From: Pectobacterium araliae
GTDB taxonomy: Bacteria > Pseudomonadota > Gammaproteobacteria > Enterobacterales > Enterobacteriaceae
DNA: 64,000 nucleotides
Direction of reading: 5' to 3'
Assembly (NCBI RefSeq): GCF_037076465.1
Contig: NZ_AP028908.1
Location: 4,154,001 to 4,218,000 of the forward strand
The notes under the pieces were generated by a model. The model was not told the origin of the DNA and searched no databases. It saw only the letters and a list, made by a program, of their open reading frames with translations. The position numbers were made by a program, and so were the translations under genes. Position 1 is the first letter of the stretch. The number at the start of each line of letters is the position of its first letter. Positions 1-9,685 of the stretch are shown here, in pieces.

Positions 1-34
1 TTATATCATCTGAAAACATCAACTGGAGAGGAGT

Positions 35-445
35 ATGACGAAACCTAACCTGACCATCAGTGAACTGGATGCAGAACGTCTGGATAAGTTATTGGAGCAG
101 CCCGCATTCGCGGACAGCGCTATCGCACAGGCGTTGAATGAGGAGCTGGATCGGGCAGACATTCTGCCTTCGGCATCGATTCCTTCACATGTCGTCACCA
201 TGAATAGTCGGGTGCGTTTCCGCGATCTGAATACCAACGAAGAGCACATCCGCACGCTGGTTTATCCAACCGCCGTGAAGGACAGTAAAGAACCGCTGTC
301 GGTAATGGCTCCGCTGGGCGCGGCACTATTGGGAATGCATGTAGGAAATTCTATCACCTGGCAGTTGCCAAACGGTGAAGAAACGCGAATTGAAGTAGTA
401 GAACTACTCTATCAGCCAGAAGCTGCGGGCGAATACCACCGCTAA
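35..445 (+). CDS. rnk: Regulator of nucleoside diphosphate kinase Rnk
   Basis: The 136-residue product has the length and layout of Rnk, a GreA/GreB-related protein that binds RNA polymerase and influences nucleotide pools. Residues 1-45 form a short helical N-terminal part, and residues about 50-130 are the FKBP-like C-terminal domain, visible in VMAPLGAALLGMHVGN and WQLPNGEE. Unlike GreA and GreB it lacks a long coiled coil carrying acidic tip residues, so cleavage stimulation is not expected. The ATG follows a strong GGAGAGGAG ribosome-binding site. It converges on pmbA, and its promoter lies outside the window. Confidence 0.93.
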   Translation: MTKPNLTISELDAERLDKLLEQPAFADSAIAQALNEELDRADILPSASIPSHVVTMNSRVRFRDLNTNEEHIRTLVYPTAVKDSKEPLSVMAPLGAALLGMHVGNSITWQLPNGEETRIEVVELLYQPEAAGEYHR

Positions 446-509
446 GCCAGAGATAGAGTAACAGCCGTCGGACATTGCCGACGGCGACGGTTACTTATGC
501 AGAACAGGC

Positions 510-1850
510 TTATTCCCCTGCAATCTTCATTTCTGGCAGCAACACAGAACCACACTGGATATTACTTCGGGTTTCGATATCGTTCCCTACCGTCACAATA
601 TTGCGCAGCATGTCTTTCAGGTTACCCGCAATCGTAATCTCGCTGACCGGGTATTGAATTTCGCCGTTTTCGACCCAGAAGCCGGATGCCCCACGGGAAT
701 AATCCCCCGTTACACCGCTTACACCCTGCCCCATCAGTTCGGTTACCAGCAGGCCTTTGCCCATCTGTTTCAACATGCCGTTGAAATCTAAACCTTGTCC
801 GGCAATCCGCCAGTTATGAATCCCGCCCGCGTGACCGGTGCTTTGCATTCCCAACTTACGTGCGGAGTAGCTCGTCATGAGCCAGGTCTGCAACACGCCC
901 GCCTTCACAATTTCACGCGCCTGCGTCCGCACGCCTTCGCTGTCAAACGGCGTAGAGGCCAGCCCTTTCAACAAGTGCGGCAGTTCCTCAATCGTCAGCC
1001 ACTCCGGCAGAATCTGCTGACCCAGTTTATCCAGCAGGAAGGTCGATTTACGATAAACGCTGCCGCCGCTGATAGCCCCCACTAAATGACCAAACAGACC
1101 TGTCGCGACTTCCGCAGAAAACATCACTGGTGCCTGCATGGTGGGCAGTTTACGCGGTGACAAGCGGGATAACGTGCGGCGCGCGCACTCTTCGCCCACC
1201 CATTCCGGGCTGCGCAAGTCGTCCAACGCACGGCCAACGGTATAGGCATAATCCCGCTCCATATCGCCATTTACTTCGGCAATCACACAACTGGACATAG
1301 AATGACGGCTAGAGCAGTAGCTTTTCAGCAAGCCGTGGCTATTGCCGAACACCTTCACGCCGTAGTGACTGTTAAAGCTGCCGCCTTCGGTGTTAGTGAT
1401 GCGCTTGTCAGCCTGTAACGCCGCCTGTTCTGCGCGAGCGGCTAATTCAATGCCGCGATCCGCATCCAGCTCGGTGGGATGAAACAGATCCAGATCCGGC
1501 GCGTCGAACGCCAGAAGATCCCGATCCGCCGGACCAGCAAAAGGATCGACAGAGGTATAACGCGCAATATCCAGCGCGGCCTGTACCGTACGGGCTATCG
1601 CATCCGGGCTGAGATCGGTAGACGATGCGCTGCCTTTACGTTGTTGGTGATAAACCGTGATGCCCAACGCACCATCGCTGTTGAATTCAACATTTTCAAC
1701 GTCACCATAACGGGTACTGACGCTAATGCCCGTCGTTTTTGACACCGCAACCTCTGCCGCATCAGAACCGGCACGCGCCAGTTCCAGTGCCTGAGCAACC
1801 GCGAGTTCCAGCGCTTTACGCTGCTCTGCAACCTGAGTAGTTATCGTCAT
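510..1850 (-). CDS. pmbA: Metalloprotease TldE (PmbA), partner of TldD
   Basis: This 446-residue protein is the TldE/PmbA half of the TldD-TldE heterodimeric protease, which in E. coli matures microcin B17 and unfolds and cleaves peptides. It matches the family in length and in conserved stretches such as [13 protein letters not shown] and the C-terminal [13 protein letters not shown]. It lacks the HExxxH zinc motif, which in this pair is carried by TldD; tldD is in the same window near 12.7-14.1 kb but in a separate locus. It is transcribed divergently from yjgA, the same neighbourhood as in E. coli. No damage is seen. Confidence 0.95.
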   Translation of the reverse strand: MTITTQVAEQRKALELAVAQALELARAGSDAAEVAVSKTTGISVSTRYGDVENVEFNSDGALGITVYHQQRKGSASSTDLSPDAIARTVQAALDIARYTSVDPFAGPADRDLLAFDAPDLDLFHPTELDADRGIELAARAEQAALQADKRITNTEGGSFNSHYGVKVFGNSHGLLKSYCSSRHSMSSCVIAEVNGDMERDYAYTVGRALDDLRSPEWVGEECARRTLSRLSPRKLPTMQAPVMFSAEVATGLFGHLVGAISGGSVYRKSTFLLDKLGQQILPEWLTIEELPHLLKGLASTPFDSEGVRTQAREIVKAGVLQTWLMTSYSARKLGMQSTGHAGGIHNWRIAGQGLDFNGMLKQMGKGLLVTELMGQGVSGVTGDYSRGASGFWVENGEIQYPVSEITIAGNLKDMLRNIVTVGNDIETRSNIQCGSVLLPEMKIAGE

Positions 1851-1920
1851 TGTTCTGCCATAATGAGTGGAAGAAAGCTCACCATCATCATCCCCGCAAC
1901 GAGCACAAAAGGGGCGTATA

Positions 1921-1970
1921 CTCTATATACTGCGCGCAGCCAACACACAGGCAACGTGAAGTATATAGAG
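1921..1970. repeat. Miniature palindromic repeat, internally deleted copy
   Basis: The 11-base arms CTCTATATACT (1921-1931) and AGTATATAGAG (1960-1970) are perfect inverted repeats. The stretch between them, with CAGCCAACACACAGG and then GTGAAGTATATAG, resembles the right-hand part of the longer palindromic element at 25186-25316. I read it as a shortened member of the same family, between the divergent pmbA and yjgA genes. The rest of the 1851-2145 gap shows no other clear feature. Confidence 0.6.
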
Positions 1971-2145
1971 CATAAAAAGGTGTAGCATAATGCTTTCTAG
2001 TCTAACAGGATCTACGGACAATTTCGCACAAAGCCCAAACCTGTTAGTATCAGCCTCTTTTTTCTGGTGGGCACGTTGTTCACCATCCCGGAGCCGCTAC
2101 GCGTAGCGTTACGAATTGCTCCTGGACACTTTTTAGGAGCCAACC

Positions 2146-2697
2146 ATGAAGCAAAAGTACGAAGACTGGCTGAACGATGCCCCAGATAACCAAGAAGACG
2201 ATGAAGATGATGAAATTATCTGGGTCAGCAAAAGCGAAATAAAGCGCGATGCCGAAGCACTGAAAGATCTTGGTGCGGAACTGGTTGATCTGGGCAAAAA
2301 CGCCCTGGAGAAGATCCCGTTGGACGACGATCTGCGTGCGGCAGTAGAACTGGCGCAGCGGATCAAGAAAGAAGGCCGCCGCCGTCAGCTACAGCTGATT
2401 GGTAAAATGCTGCGCGCCCGCGATCCAGAGCCAATCCAAACCGCACTGGATAAGCTGAACAACCGTCATAATCAGCAGGTGGCGTTGTTCCACAAGCTGG
2501 AACAGCTGCGCGACCGTCTGATTGAAGAGGGTGACGATGTGGTCCCCGATATTCTGGCGCTGTATCCCCATGCTGACCGTCAGCAGTTGCGTTCTCTGGT
2601 GCGTAATGCGCAGAAAGAGAAAGCGACGAATAAACCGCCGAAATCCGCCCGCCAGATCTTCCAGTATCTGCGCGAACTGGCTGAGACCACAAACTAA
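2146..2697 (+). CDS. yjgA: Ribosome-associated protein YjgA (DarP)
   Basis: The 183-residue product matches YjgA/DarP, a protein that associates with late 50S assembly intermediates. The N-terminus is very acidic ([10 protein letters not shown] near residues 15-24). It is followed by helical segments rich in charged residues, and the highly basic [11 protein letters not shown] precedes the C-terminus. The helical, charged composition fits an rRNA-binding assembly factor. The start ATG is preceded by AGGAG. It is divergent from pmbA, a conserved enterobacterial pairing, and is followed by a strong hairpin. Confidence 0.93.
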   Translation: MKQKYEDWLNDAPDNQEDDEDDEIIWVSKSEIKRDAEALKDLGAELVDLGKNALEKIPLDDDLRAAVELAQRIKKEGRRRQLQLIGKMLRARDPEPIQTALDKLNNRHNQQVALFHKLEQLRDRLIEEGDDVVPDILALYPHADRQQLRSLVRNAQKEKATNKPPKSARQIFQYLRELAETTN

Positions 2698-2704
2698 CGG
2701 CGAT

Positions 2705-2738
2705 CATGGGATGAGAAGTATGTCTCACTCATCCCATG
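2705..2738 (+). terminator. Hairpin after yjgA
   Basis: CATGGGATGAG and CTCATCCCATG form a perfect 11-base-pair stem around a 12-base loop, just after the yjgA stop. There is no long T-run on either side, so termination efficiency is uncertain. It lies between the converging yjgA and gabD-like genes. Confidence 0.55.
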
Positions 2739-2794
2739 TATTATCGGTAGCTCGTTGAGCTCACGATCCATTCCGATCGCGACAGCATCCCAGA

Positions 2795-4249
2795 TTACAA
2801 CCCGCCCAGATGCCAGGTTTTCACTTCCAGAAACTCATCCAGCCCCAAAACAGAGCCTTCGCGGCCTAATCCTGACTCTTTCACGCCGCCGAAGGGGGCT
2901 AATTCAGTTGAAACCGCGCATTCGTTAATGCCAATCATGCCGCTCTCCAACGCTTCTGCTACGCGGAACACACGCTGCAAATTCTGGCTGTAGAAGTACG
3001 CCGCCAGACCAAACGGCGTATTGTTGGCGCGATGAATCACCTCTTCTTCCGTTTTGAAACGGAAACAGGGAGCAACCGGACCAAAGGTTTCTTCCTGCGC
3101 CAGCAGCATCGCTTCGTTGGCATCAACAATCACTGTCGGCTCAAAGAAGCTGTGGCCCAGCTTGTGCCGTTTACCACCAACAAGCGCCTTGCCTCCCTTT
3201 TCCACCGCGTCATTGACGTGCTTTTCCACCTTCTCAACGGCAGCATCGTCAATCAGCGGACCGAGTACGACACCGTCATCCATCCCGTTGCCGACCTTCA
3301 GCTTCTTCACTTCTTCCGCGAGCAGAGAGACAAACTCATCGTAGACGCCATCTTGAATATAAAACCGGTTGGCACTGACACAAACCTGACCCGCATTGCG
3401 GAAGCGGTTAGTTATCGCACCTTTCACTGCGGCCTGGATATCCGCGTCATCAAACACGATATAAGGCGCGTTGCCGCCCAGCTCCATCGACACTTTCTTC
3501 ATGGTATCTGCGGCGTTGCGCACCAGCGTTTTCCCTACTTCTGTCGAACCCGTGAAGGAAATTTTGCGCACTTTATCGCTCGCCATGACCGTATCGCTAA
3601 TCGCCTGCGTGTCACCCGCCACACCGTTGAGCACGCCATCCGGCACACCCGCCTGCTGTGCCAGCGCCAACAGCGCAAACGCAGACAGCGGCGTGTTGTT
3701 CGCGGGTTTGATGACGCCAGTACATCCCGCAGCTAGCGCCGGCCCCAGCTTACGCGTCAGCATCGCCAGCGGGAAATTCCACGGTGTAATAGCAACAACG
3801 ACGCCAACGGGTTCACGCGTGGCGTAAATCTTCGATCCGAGTTTCGCAGGCGGAATAATCTCACCGTTAGCCCGTTTTCCCTGCTCAGCAAACCACTGAA
3901 TAAAATTCGCCGCGTAAACCACTTCGCCTTCAGCTTCCTGCACTGGCTTGCCCTGCTCGGCGGTCATCAGCTCCGCCAGATAGCGTTTATTTTCCAGAAT
4001 CAGTTCGTACCAGCGATACAGAATTTCAGACCGTTCCTTCGCGGTTTTACGCTTCCAGCCAGGAAAGGCGGCATAGGCGGCGTCAATCGCCGCCTGCGTC
4101 TCTTTCTTTCCCGCTTTCGCCACGCTGGCAATCGACTCACCCGTCGCCGGATTCACAACCTCGAAGGTGGCTCCGCCCTGCTGCCATTTTCCCGCAGCAA
4201 AGTAGCCGATTTTAAACAGTTCATGATTCTGCAAATTTTGTCCTGACAT
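2795..4249 (-). CDS. gabD: NAD(P)-dependent succinate-semialdehyde dehydrogenase
   Basis: This aldehyde dehydrogenase family protein of 484 residues most resembles GabD, which oxidises succinate semialdehyde to succinate at the end of the GABA shunt. Visible motifs are the nucleotide-binding FTGSTEVGKTL, the ELGGNAPYIV stretch with the general-base glutamate, and GQVCVSANRF with the catalytic cysteine. The start is taken at MSGQNLQNHE because TCAGGAGGTAA sits seven bases upstream; an ATG eight codons earlier has no good site. No gabT or gabP lies nearby, so the gene stands alone. Related semialdehyde dehydrogenases (for example glutarate semialdehyde) cannot be excluded by motif alone. Confidence 0.82.
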   Translation of the reverse strand: MSGQNLQNHELFKIGYFAAGKWQQGGATFEVVNPATGESIASVAKAGKKETQAAIDAAYAAFPGWKRKTAKERSEILYRWYELILENKRYLAELMTAEQGKPVQEAEGEVVYAANFIQWFAEQGKRANGEIIPPAKLGSKIYATREPVGVVVAITPWNFPLAMLTRKLGPALAAGCTGVIKPANNTPLSAFALLALAQQAGVPDGVLNGVAGDTQAISDTVMASDKVRKISFTGSTEVGKTLVRNAADTMKKVSMELGGNAPYIVFDDADIQAAVKGAITNRFRNAGQVCVSANRFYIQDGVYDEFVSLLAEEVKKLKVGNGMDDGVVLGPLIDDAAVEKVEKHVNDAVEKGGKALVGGKRHKLGHSFFEPTVIVDANEAMLLAQEETFGPVAPCFRFKTEEEVIHRANNTPFGLAAYFYSQNLQRVFRVAEALESGMIGINECAVSTELAPFGGVKESGLGREGSVLGLDEFLEVKTWHLGGL

Positions 4250-4387
4250 CGTGTTACCTCCTGAAAAGGTCATATTCCATGACGTTATGAGGGAAGCTAT
4301 GGATAATTCAGTATAGAAGGGATGGGCACCGCCTGCGGCACTCTCGGATTAATCGTTAGTGTTATCGCACCGTCTCGCCCACTAAGG

Positions 4388-6379
4388 CTAGTTGCTCAGC
4401 GCATGCTGATAATCACGCAGAATCCCGGTTAGTCGCCCGACAGGCGCCGTCACGCTCGGAGGAAGTTGCTGTTCTGTCAGCATCTGTTGATAACGTTCAA
4501 GCTCATCCAACAGCTGCGTGAAATAGCGGCTGCGCGTGGTATCACGTCGGGCTGAAATTACCTGCTCCGCGGTTGCACGAATCTGACGATGAAAAGCAGA
4601 CAGCGCCGCGTTTTGCGGAATATCCAACGTTCTCAAACGTTGGTGCATGATGATCAGCCACAGCGCAAGGCGATACTTGGCAATGTCGTCAGGGAAACGG
4701 CTCAGCAGCAGGAACAGCTGTTGATACAGCGCTGGCAGGTGATTTTCTTTTCGCCGCGCGGTATTGGTCGTCAGCGCCGAGACGGCACCATACACAAAGC
4801 GGTTCAACAGCGTTCTCCCCGTATGTGCCTTGGTGTTATCCCGGATCAGCAGGATCACCATCAGCGCCAGAAAACAGCCGATGATCTGGCCAATCGCGCT
4901 GTCCAGAAACTGACTGATGTGGAACGTCATCGGGTTATCCAGTACCAGAATATTGATCGTGCTGGCTAATGCGCCCAGCGAACCCAGCCGACGTTTTTGT
5001 ACCTCAATCCCAAGGAAGAAAGCCATCGCCCCCAGACTCAGGCACAGCAGCAGCATACTTTGCTGCGTTGACGGCATAATAAACATGAACATCAGCGCTC
5101 CCAGCGGCAGCGCGTAGATCGTCCCAAACAGAAAATCCTTCGCCATCATCTGTGGATTCGGCAAACGCATGGCAAGCGATGTCACCACCGCAATCATCAC
5201 CATACACACACTGCCGGAAGTCCAGCCAGTGCTCAGCCAGAACAGGCAGCCCAGCGCCGTCGCCACGCCAGTACGTAAGCCGTTAATCATGGCATGGTGG
5301 GTTTCAGCTGAAGGCGCTTTAATTTCAACATCGCTGTTCAGCACATCAGCTTCAATCGCCGTGATACGCCCGTTGGTCCGCACGCCCTTCGCCAGCAGCA
5401 GATAGCGCGTTGCCGCTCCAACCCAACTGACCAACGTAGGCGGCACATCGCGGCTATCCGCCGCAATCAGATGGCGTAATGCTTTCACACGACAATGCAC
5501 AGCGTGGGATGACTCAACGGGCTGATCCAACACCAGTTTCAGGCTGCTTTTTACCGGGGTCGGGACATCCTGCAACATCAGGTAGGTTTCACACGCCTGT
5601 GTGATCATCGTGAGTGATTGCGTATGCAGCGATGTTAAGCGGCGATTGCTGTTCTGCCAGCGTGAAGACTCCAGCATCAGGCTACTGCGCATGCCGTTTA
5701 GCGCGGTCGTTTTACGCACCAACGCATGCCATGCCGTATCTATCGCTTCTTTCTCCGCCCCGCTCATGCTGAGTTGCAGTAGCCGATACTGATCCACCAG
5801 CAGTTCACCGATGCTGCGGTCAACATCCTGCTTGATCGAGCGTGGCGAAAACAGTAAATCTGCCAGAATGGCACAGACGATGCCCAGCACAATCTCGCTA
5901 CAGCGCTCCACGGCAAACTGCGGCGTCAGCAGCGGCGTTCCCTGTGTTGATACAATAATAATCAGCGCGGTATAACCTGCCAGCCCGAAGATATAGGCGT
6001 TTTCGACTTTAACCAGCGAGGAAACCCAGGTGCAGAGGCCTGCCCAAATACAGCACAGCATCAACATCACGACGGGCGCACGAACGGTGGCGATAATGAT
6101 AATAAGTGCACCGATACAGCCGATAAACGTGCCGATGATGCGAAGAATACCACGATGGCGAATTGCACCGGAAAACGGTTCACCACCTGCGGCAAAGGCT
6201 GGACCGGCGGCAACAATTGCCGCCGTCAGCACCGACCAGCGCGGGGTTTCCAACTGGAGGTGGAAACCCAGAAACAGGGATAGCACAATCGCGAAGCTCA
6301 GCTTGAAAGCGAAGCGAAAACGCGCAAACTTCGGTGTCGCATAGAATCTGGATACTGTCAACGACGGGGTTTTCATCAT
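4388..6379 (-). CDS. aaeB: p-Hydroxybenzoic acid efflux pump subunit AaeB
   Basis: AaeB is the inner-membrane subunit of an efflux pump that exports aromatic carboxylic acids such as p-hydroxybenzoate. The 663-residue length and the two blocks of membrane segments (about residues 20-160 and 370-510), each followed by a soluble helical domain, match the FUSC family. The gene lies immediately downstream of aaeA, with a gap of eight bases, in the order aaeX-aaeA-aaeB known from E. coli. The reading frame is intact. In a plant pathogen this pump could help tolerate phenolic acids, which is inference. Confidence 0.94.
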   Translation of the reverse strand: MMKTPSLTVSRFYATPKFARFRFAFKLSFAIVLSLFLGFHLQLETPRWSVLTAAIVAAGPAFAAGGEPFSGAIRHRGILRIIGTFIGCIGALIIIIATVRAPVVMLMLCCIWAGLCTWVSSLVKVENAYIFGLAGYTALIIIVSTQGTPLLTPQFAVERCSEIVLGIVCAILADLLFSPRSIKQDVDRSIGELLVDQYRLLQLSMSGAEKEAIDTAWHALVRKTTALNGMRSSLMLESSRWQNSNRRLTSLHTQSLTMITQACETYLMLQDVPTPVKSSLKLVLDQPVESSHAVHCRVKALRHLIAADSRDVPPTLVSWVGAATRYLLLAKGVRTNGRITAIEADVLNSDVEIKAPSAETHHAMINGLRTGVATALGCLFWLSTGWTSGSVCMVMIAVVTSLAMRLPNPQMMAKDFLFGTIYALPLGALMFMFIMPSTQQSMLLLCLSLGAMAFFLGIEVQKRRLGSLGALASTINILVLDNPMTFHISQFLDSAIGQIIGCFLALMVILLIRDNTKAHTGRTLLNRFVYGAVSALTTNTARRKENHLPALYQQLFLLLSRFPDDIAKYRLALWLIIMHQRLRTLDIPQNAALSAFHRQIRATAEQVISARRDTTRSRYFTQLLDELERYQQMLTEQQLPPSVTAPVGRLTGILRDYQHALSN

Positions 6380-6387
6380 CGCCTCAC

Positions 6388-7353
6388 TTAGCCAAACTCA
6401 CGCAGGCGATAAAGCAGACGAATGAGCGGCGACGGTTTTTTGTCGTTGTTGACCTGCTCGCCGGTAATCACCACGGTCGCCGTCGTGCCAGCCGGATAGA
6501 GATCGCCCATTTGTCGATCGAGACGGATTTTTACCGGCACACGCTGCGCCAAACGCACCCACTCCAGATTGGAATCCACGTTAGCCAGGCCTTTCGTGTT
6601 CGCACTGTTGCTGCTGTTATTGACCCCAGCCGCCACGCTATCCACCGTGCCGTAGAATATCTTTTCGCTACCCAACGGGGTGATTTCCGCACGATAACCA
6701 CGGCGAACACCTTCAAGTTTGGTCTCTTCCATGTACGCCAGCAGGTAAAACGAATCCTTTTTCACCAGCGCCACCGCCGTATTACCGCGTTCGATAAACT
6801 CACCGCTTTGCACATGAAGGTTAGTGACCCAGCCATCGGCAGGGGCGCGTACCACGGTGCGCTCCAGCTCCAGCTTCGCCAGCGATAATACCGCTTGTGC
6901 TTTAGCAAGCTGGTGCGTGGCGGTTTCTAACGCATTACTGGACTGATCGATATTTTCCTGCGACATCGCGCTAACGCCCAGCCGTGCCCGACGCCCTGAC
7001 TCCCGGCGTTTTTCCGTCACCAGCGCCTGATAGTAAGCAACATCGGCTTCCGCCTGCGCCACGGCCTGGTGGTAACGCGGCTGATCGATGACAAACAGCA
7101 CATCACCTTTATTTACCAGTTGATTGTCCGTGACGCGAACATCGGTCAGCAATCCGCTGACGTCTGGCGCAATCGCCACGACATCCGCGGTAAATTTGGC
7201 ATCACGCGTCCAGGGCGATTCGGTATAAAACGCCCAGACACGAAAAATGGCCACAATCGCACACAGCACAATCACCAGCGTGATGACCACACGGCTCATT
7301 TTTTTGATCAGCACGGCCTGTTGTCTAAACAAGGGTAAAAAGAACGCTTTCAC
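6388..7353 (-). CDS. aaeA: Aromatic acid efflux membrane-fusion subunit AaeA
   Basis: AaeA is the periplasmic adaptor of the AaeAB pump. The 321-residue protein has one N-terminal membrane segment ([15 protein letters not shown]), two biotinyl-lipoyl-like halves ([20 protein letters not shown] and [12 protein letters not shown]) around a helical hairpin, and the family C-terminus ending LREFG. I chose the GTG at 7351-7353 as start because GAGG lies five bases upstream and the length then fits the family (E. coli AaeA 310). The frame is open further upstream, to 7443, but that would overlap aaeX. Confidence 0.92.
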   Translation of the reverse strand: MKAFFLPLFRQQAVLIKKMSRVVITLVIVLCAIVAIFRVWAFYTESPWTRDAKFTADVVAIAPDVSGLLTDVRVTDNQLVNKGDVLFVIDQPRYHQAVAQAEADVAYYQALVTEKRRESGRRARLGVSAMSQENIDQSSNALETATHQLAKAQAVLSLAKLELERTVVRAPADGWVTNLHVQSGEFIERGNTAVALVKKDSFYLLAYMEETKLEGVRRGYRAEITPLGSEKIFYGTVDSVAAGVNNSSNSANTKGLANVDSNLEWVRLAQRVPVKIRLDRQMGDLYPAGTTATVVITGEQVNNDKKPSPLIRLLYRLREFG

Positions 7354-7360
7354 AGACACC

Positions 7361-7564
7361 TCACAGACCGTAACGGAACAGTAAATAAAACAGACAGCAG
7401 AACAGCGCGCTGTTAAACAGCGCAGGGTGCCAGACGAAGTCATAGATCCCCGTCGGTTGCAGTAGGCGATTCACGACAAAAAACAGGGTCAGCGATACCA
7501 GCAAGACAAAAAATACGGGGGGAAATGACAGCCCGAACAGCACCATAACCGGGAGTGAACTCAT
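7361..7564 (-). CDS. aaeX: Small membrane protein AaeX
   Basis: AaeX is a 67-residue protein with two hydrophobic segments, around residues 8-32 and 45-62, and the same length as E. coli AaeX. It is the first gene of the aaeXAB operon and ends seven bases before the aaeA GTG. Its biochemical role is unknown. It is oriented away from aaeR, so the intergenic region between them should carry both promoters. Confidence 0.88.
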   Translation of the reverse strand: MSSLPVMVLFGLSFPPVFFVLLVSLTLFFVVNRLLQPTGIYDFVWHPALFNSALFCCLFYLLFRYGL

Positions 7565-7952
7565 CCTCTTTTCCTTTTTCTCGTAGGTCGCGGTAGCGAG
7601 CAGGTGTGCTACCGAGCGTTAAATCAATTGAGTGGTGCCGCCATTCAACGCAGACAGCGCTCGTTGCCAATACGAAATACGACAACAATGCCGAGTCCCA
7701 AAGGCGAACAGCCAACGGATGAAATAGCGTTAAACTAGTGAATAGCGATGTAATCAGAGACTGACTAACGATAGGAAATCATGGACGCCCGTAAGGACTA
7801 TGCCTGCCCGCTTTCACCGTCAAGCAACGCTGTCACTTGAACGATGGCGGACAATGTTCCACCCGGCACCACCGGATAGGCTATATTATGGATGCTAATT
7901 ATCACCTTATCTACATAGTGTGATCTAAATCACTTTTAAGCCAGAGTGAATA
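7565..7952. other. Divergent regulatory region aaeX/aaeR
   Basis: This 388-base gap separates the divergent aaeXAB operon and aaeR. LysR-type regulators normally bind such a spacer and respond to an aromatic acid. The only site I can point to with confidence is the CRP-like palindrome at 7919-7934. No open frame or known RNA is visible. Confidence 0.5.
7919..7934. promoter_or_regulatory. CRP-like binding site upstream of aaeR
   Basis: TGTGATCTAAATCACT matches the CRP consensus TGTGA-N6-TCACA at nine of ten conserved positions. It ends 18 bases before the aaeR start codon, so bound CRP would more likely obstruct aaeR expression or act on the divergent promoter than activate aaeR in the classical way. 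Confidence 0.6.
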
Positions 7953-8909
7953 ATGGAAAGACTAAAGAGTATGTCAGTGTTTGCCCGCGTGGTGGAATTT
8001 GGTTCTTTTACCGCCGCCGCTCGCCAGTTGCAGATGAGCGTATCCGCCGTCAGCCAGACTGTCACCAAGCTTGAAGATGAACTACAGATTAAACTACTTA
8101 ACCGCAGTACGCGCAGCATTGGTTTGACGGAAGCGGGGAAAATTTACTATCACGGCTGCCGCCGCATGCTGCATGAAGCGCATGAAGTTCATGAACAGCT
8201 TTACGCCTTCAACAACACGCCAACCGGCACGTTGCGCATTGGTAGCTCGTCTACCATGGCGCAGAATGTGTTGTCCACCATGACTGCCGCGATGCTAAAG
8301 GAATACCCCGGTCTATCCGTCAATTTGGTCACCGGAATTCCCGCTCCCGACCTGATTGCCGACGGACTGGATATCGTTATCCGCGTCGGTCCACTACAGG
8401 ATTCTAGTCTGTTTTCGAAACGCTTAGGCTCGATGCCGATGGTAATCTGTGCCGCGAAAAGCTATCTGGCGCAGCACGGCATACCGGATAAACCAGCCGA
8501 TATGGTGAATTTTTCCTGGTTGGAATACAGCGTAAGACCCGACAGCGAATTTGAGCTGATCGCGCCAGAAGGTATTTCGACCCGCGTCACGCCACAAGGG
8601 CGTTTTGTCACTAACGACCCGCAAACGCTGGTGCGCTGGCTCAAGGCCGGAGCGGGCATCGCGTACATTCCGCTTATGTGGATTGTGGACGAAATCAATC
8701 GCGGCGAAATCGAGATTTTGTTCAACCGCTACCACTCCGATCCGCGTCCGGTCTACGCGCTCTACACCCGCAAAGACAACCTACCGCTGAAAGTACAGGT
8801 CTGTATTAACTACATGACGGAATACTTCAAAAACGTCGCCCTGACATATCAGGGCTATCGGCAGAATTATAGCGAGGAAAAAAACCGCGCGAATAAAGCG
8901 CGGTTCTGA
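7953..8909 (+). CDS. aaeR: LysR-type regulator AaeR
   Basis: AaeR is the transcriptional activator of aaeXAB in response to aromatic carboxylic acids. The 318-residue protein has an N-terminal winged helix-turn-helix (residues about 1-60, with SFTAAARQLQMSVSAVSQ) and a periplasmic-binding-protein-like effector domain (about 90-300, with GTLRIGSSSTMAQNVL and SLFSKRLGSMPMVICA). It is divergent from the operon it controls. The last eight codons form a GC-rich hairpin. The C-terminal 15-20 residues differ from E. coli AaeR and abut the accessory island. Confidence 0.93.
   Translation: MERLKSMSVFARVVEFGSFTAAARQLQMSVSAVSQTVTKLEDELQIKLLNRSTRSIGLTEAGKIYYHGCRRMLHEAHEVHEQLYAFNNTPTGTLRIGSSSTMAQNVLSTMTAAMLKEYPGLSVNLVTGIPAPDLIADGLDIVIRVGPLQDSSLFSKRLGSMPMVICAAKSYLAQHGIPDKPADMVNFSWLEYSVRPDSEFELIAPEGISTRVTPQGRFVTNDPQTLVRWLKAGAGIAYIPLMWIVDEINRGEIEILFNRYHSDPRPVYALYTRKDNLPLKVQVCINYMTEYFKNVALTYQGYRQNYSEEKNRANKARF
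8883..8905. terminator. Hairpin overlapping the aaeR 3' end
   Basis: AACCGCGC and GCGCGGTT form a perfect eight-base-pair stem with a seven-base loop inside the last codons of aaeR. An A-run precedes it, so it could terminate transcripts arriving from the other side as a U-tract hairpin. A diverged copy of this hairpin exists at 12643-12663 beside the real tldD end. Confidence 0.55.
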
Positions 8910-8933
8910 AGGGAACTCAGGGTACAGAACGAA

Positions 8934-9003
8934 TTACGCAGTGCCGCCGACGGTCAGGCTTTCCAGCTTCAGCGTAGGCTGACCCACGCCGACAGGCAGG
9001 CTT
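8934..9003 (-). pseudogene. Duplicated 3' tail of tldD
   Basis: This stretch repeats the last 23 or so codons of tldD, including the stop, with one mismatch over about 70 bases against 12694-12763. Translated on the minus strand it ends [12 protein letters not shown] then stop, exactly like TldD. Homology continues, less perfectly, through about 35 bases toward the aaeR end. It has no start and is a remnant: the old gene end displaced by the island, or a duplicated target. Confidence 0.9.
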
Positions 9004-9095
9004 TAACCTTAATGACTACGGGTATATCAAGATTGTTTTTCGATCACTTCGTGGCATAATAAATATTCCCTGTACACATAAACAAGGATAGTTGA

Positions 9096-9662
9096 ATGAA
9101 AAATATGTTTTGCGATATAAACTCAACATCAACATTCCCAAAATGGAATTTTATTGATGCTGGATTATGGTATTTATTTCCTGATGATGAAAGATATGTC
9201 ACTGGTAATCCTAGGTTGTGGGCATATAAAGCCGCATATCTTCAGTATAATAAGGATAAGATAATTAGCCATGCTCATCGTGAAAAAATACCAGTGTTAC
9301 TATTGGCTGGAGTTGCTGTCTCTGAAGTAGCGGGAACACCGGAAAGATTTAAAGCATATGGGGTTTTACAATACTATCAGATTAGAGATTATTTCAATAA
9401 TAGCGGAAACACCATATCGAATAGAACTTCTGTCGGTAGTTTAGCTATTCAATTAAGAGCAGCAGCAGAAACACTCGGGATTGACCCATCTAAATTATCA
9501 ACAACACAACAACTTCAATTATCCAATTGCTTATTAGATGATGATTTTAACATTAACATTGTTGCCAAACATCTTAAATCATTAATAATTTTTGACAATC
9601 CTAACATAAAAGATACGTTAAACATAAGCGATGAGCAATTAATAATAGCCGCATCTAAATAG
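9096..9662 (+). CDS. Lysozyme-like hypothetical protein, probably 3'-truncated
   Basis: I do not recognise a named gene. The 188-codon frame is much richer in A and T than its neighbours and has a good AAGGATAG ribosome-binding site. There is no signal peptide. Residues about 65-165 look like a lysozyme-fold domain: LLLAGVAVSEVAGTP offers a candidate catalytic glutamate in a helix, SVGSLAIQLRAAAETLG resembles the serine-glycine/glutamine strand of such enzymes, and DFNINIVAKHLKSLI resembles the helix after it. The expected last helix with an RYN-type motif is missing; the frame stops at AASK about 24 bases before an IS110 inverted repeat, so the IS may have cut it. Nearby hcp suggests a type VI secretion effector, which is inference. 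Confidence 0.55.
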   Translation: MKNMFCDINSTSTFPKWNFIDAGLWYLFPDDERYVTGNPRLWAYKAAYLQYNKDKIISHAHREKIPVLLLAGVAVSEVAGTPERFKAYGVLQYYQIRDYFNNSGNTISNRTSVGSLAIQLRAAAETLGIDPSKLSTTQQLQLSNCLLDDDFNINIVAKHLKSLIIFDNPNIKDTLNISDEQLIIAASK

Positions 9663-9685
9663 CTTTCCGAAATAATAGATCATAT

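Noticed and set aside
3032..3736. A 234-codon plus-strand frame opposite the gabD-like gene
   Set aside because: It is a shadow of the dehydrogenase gene, whose motifs are all intact.
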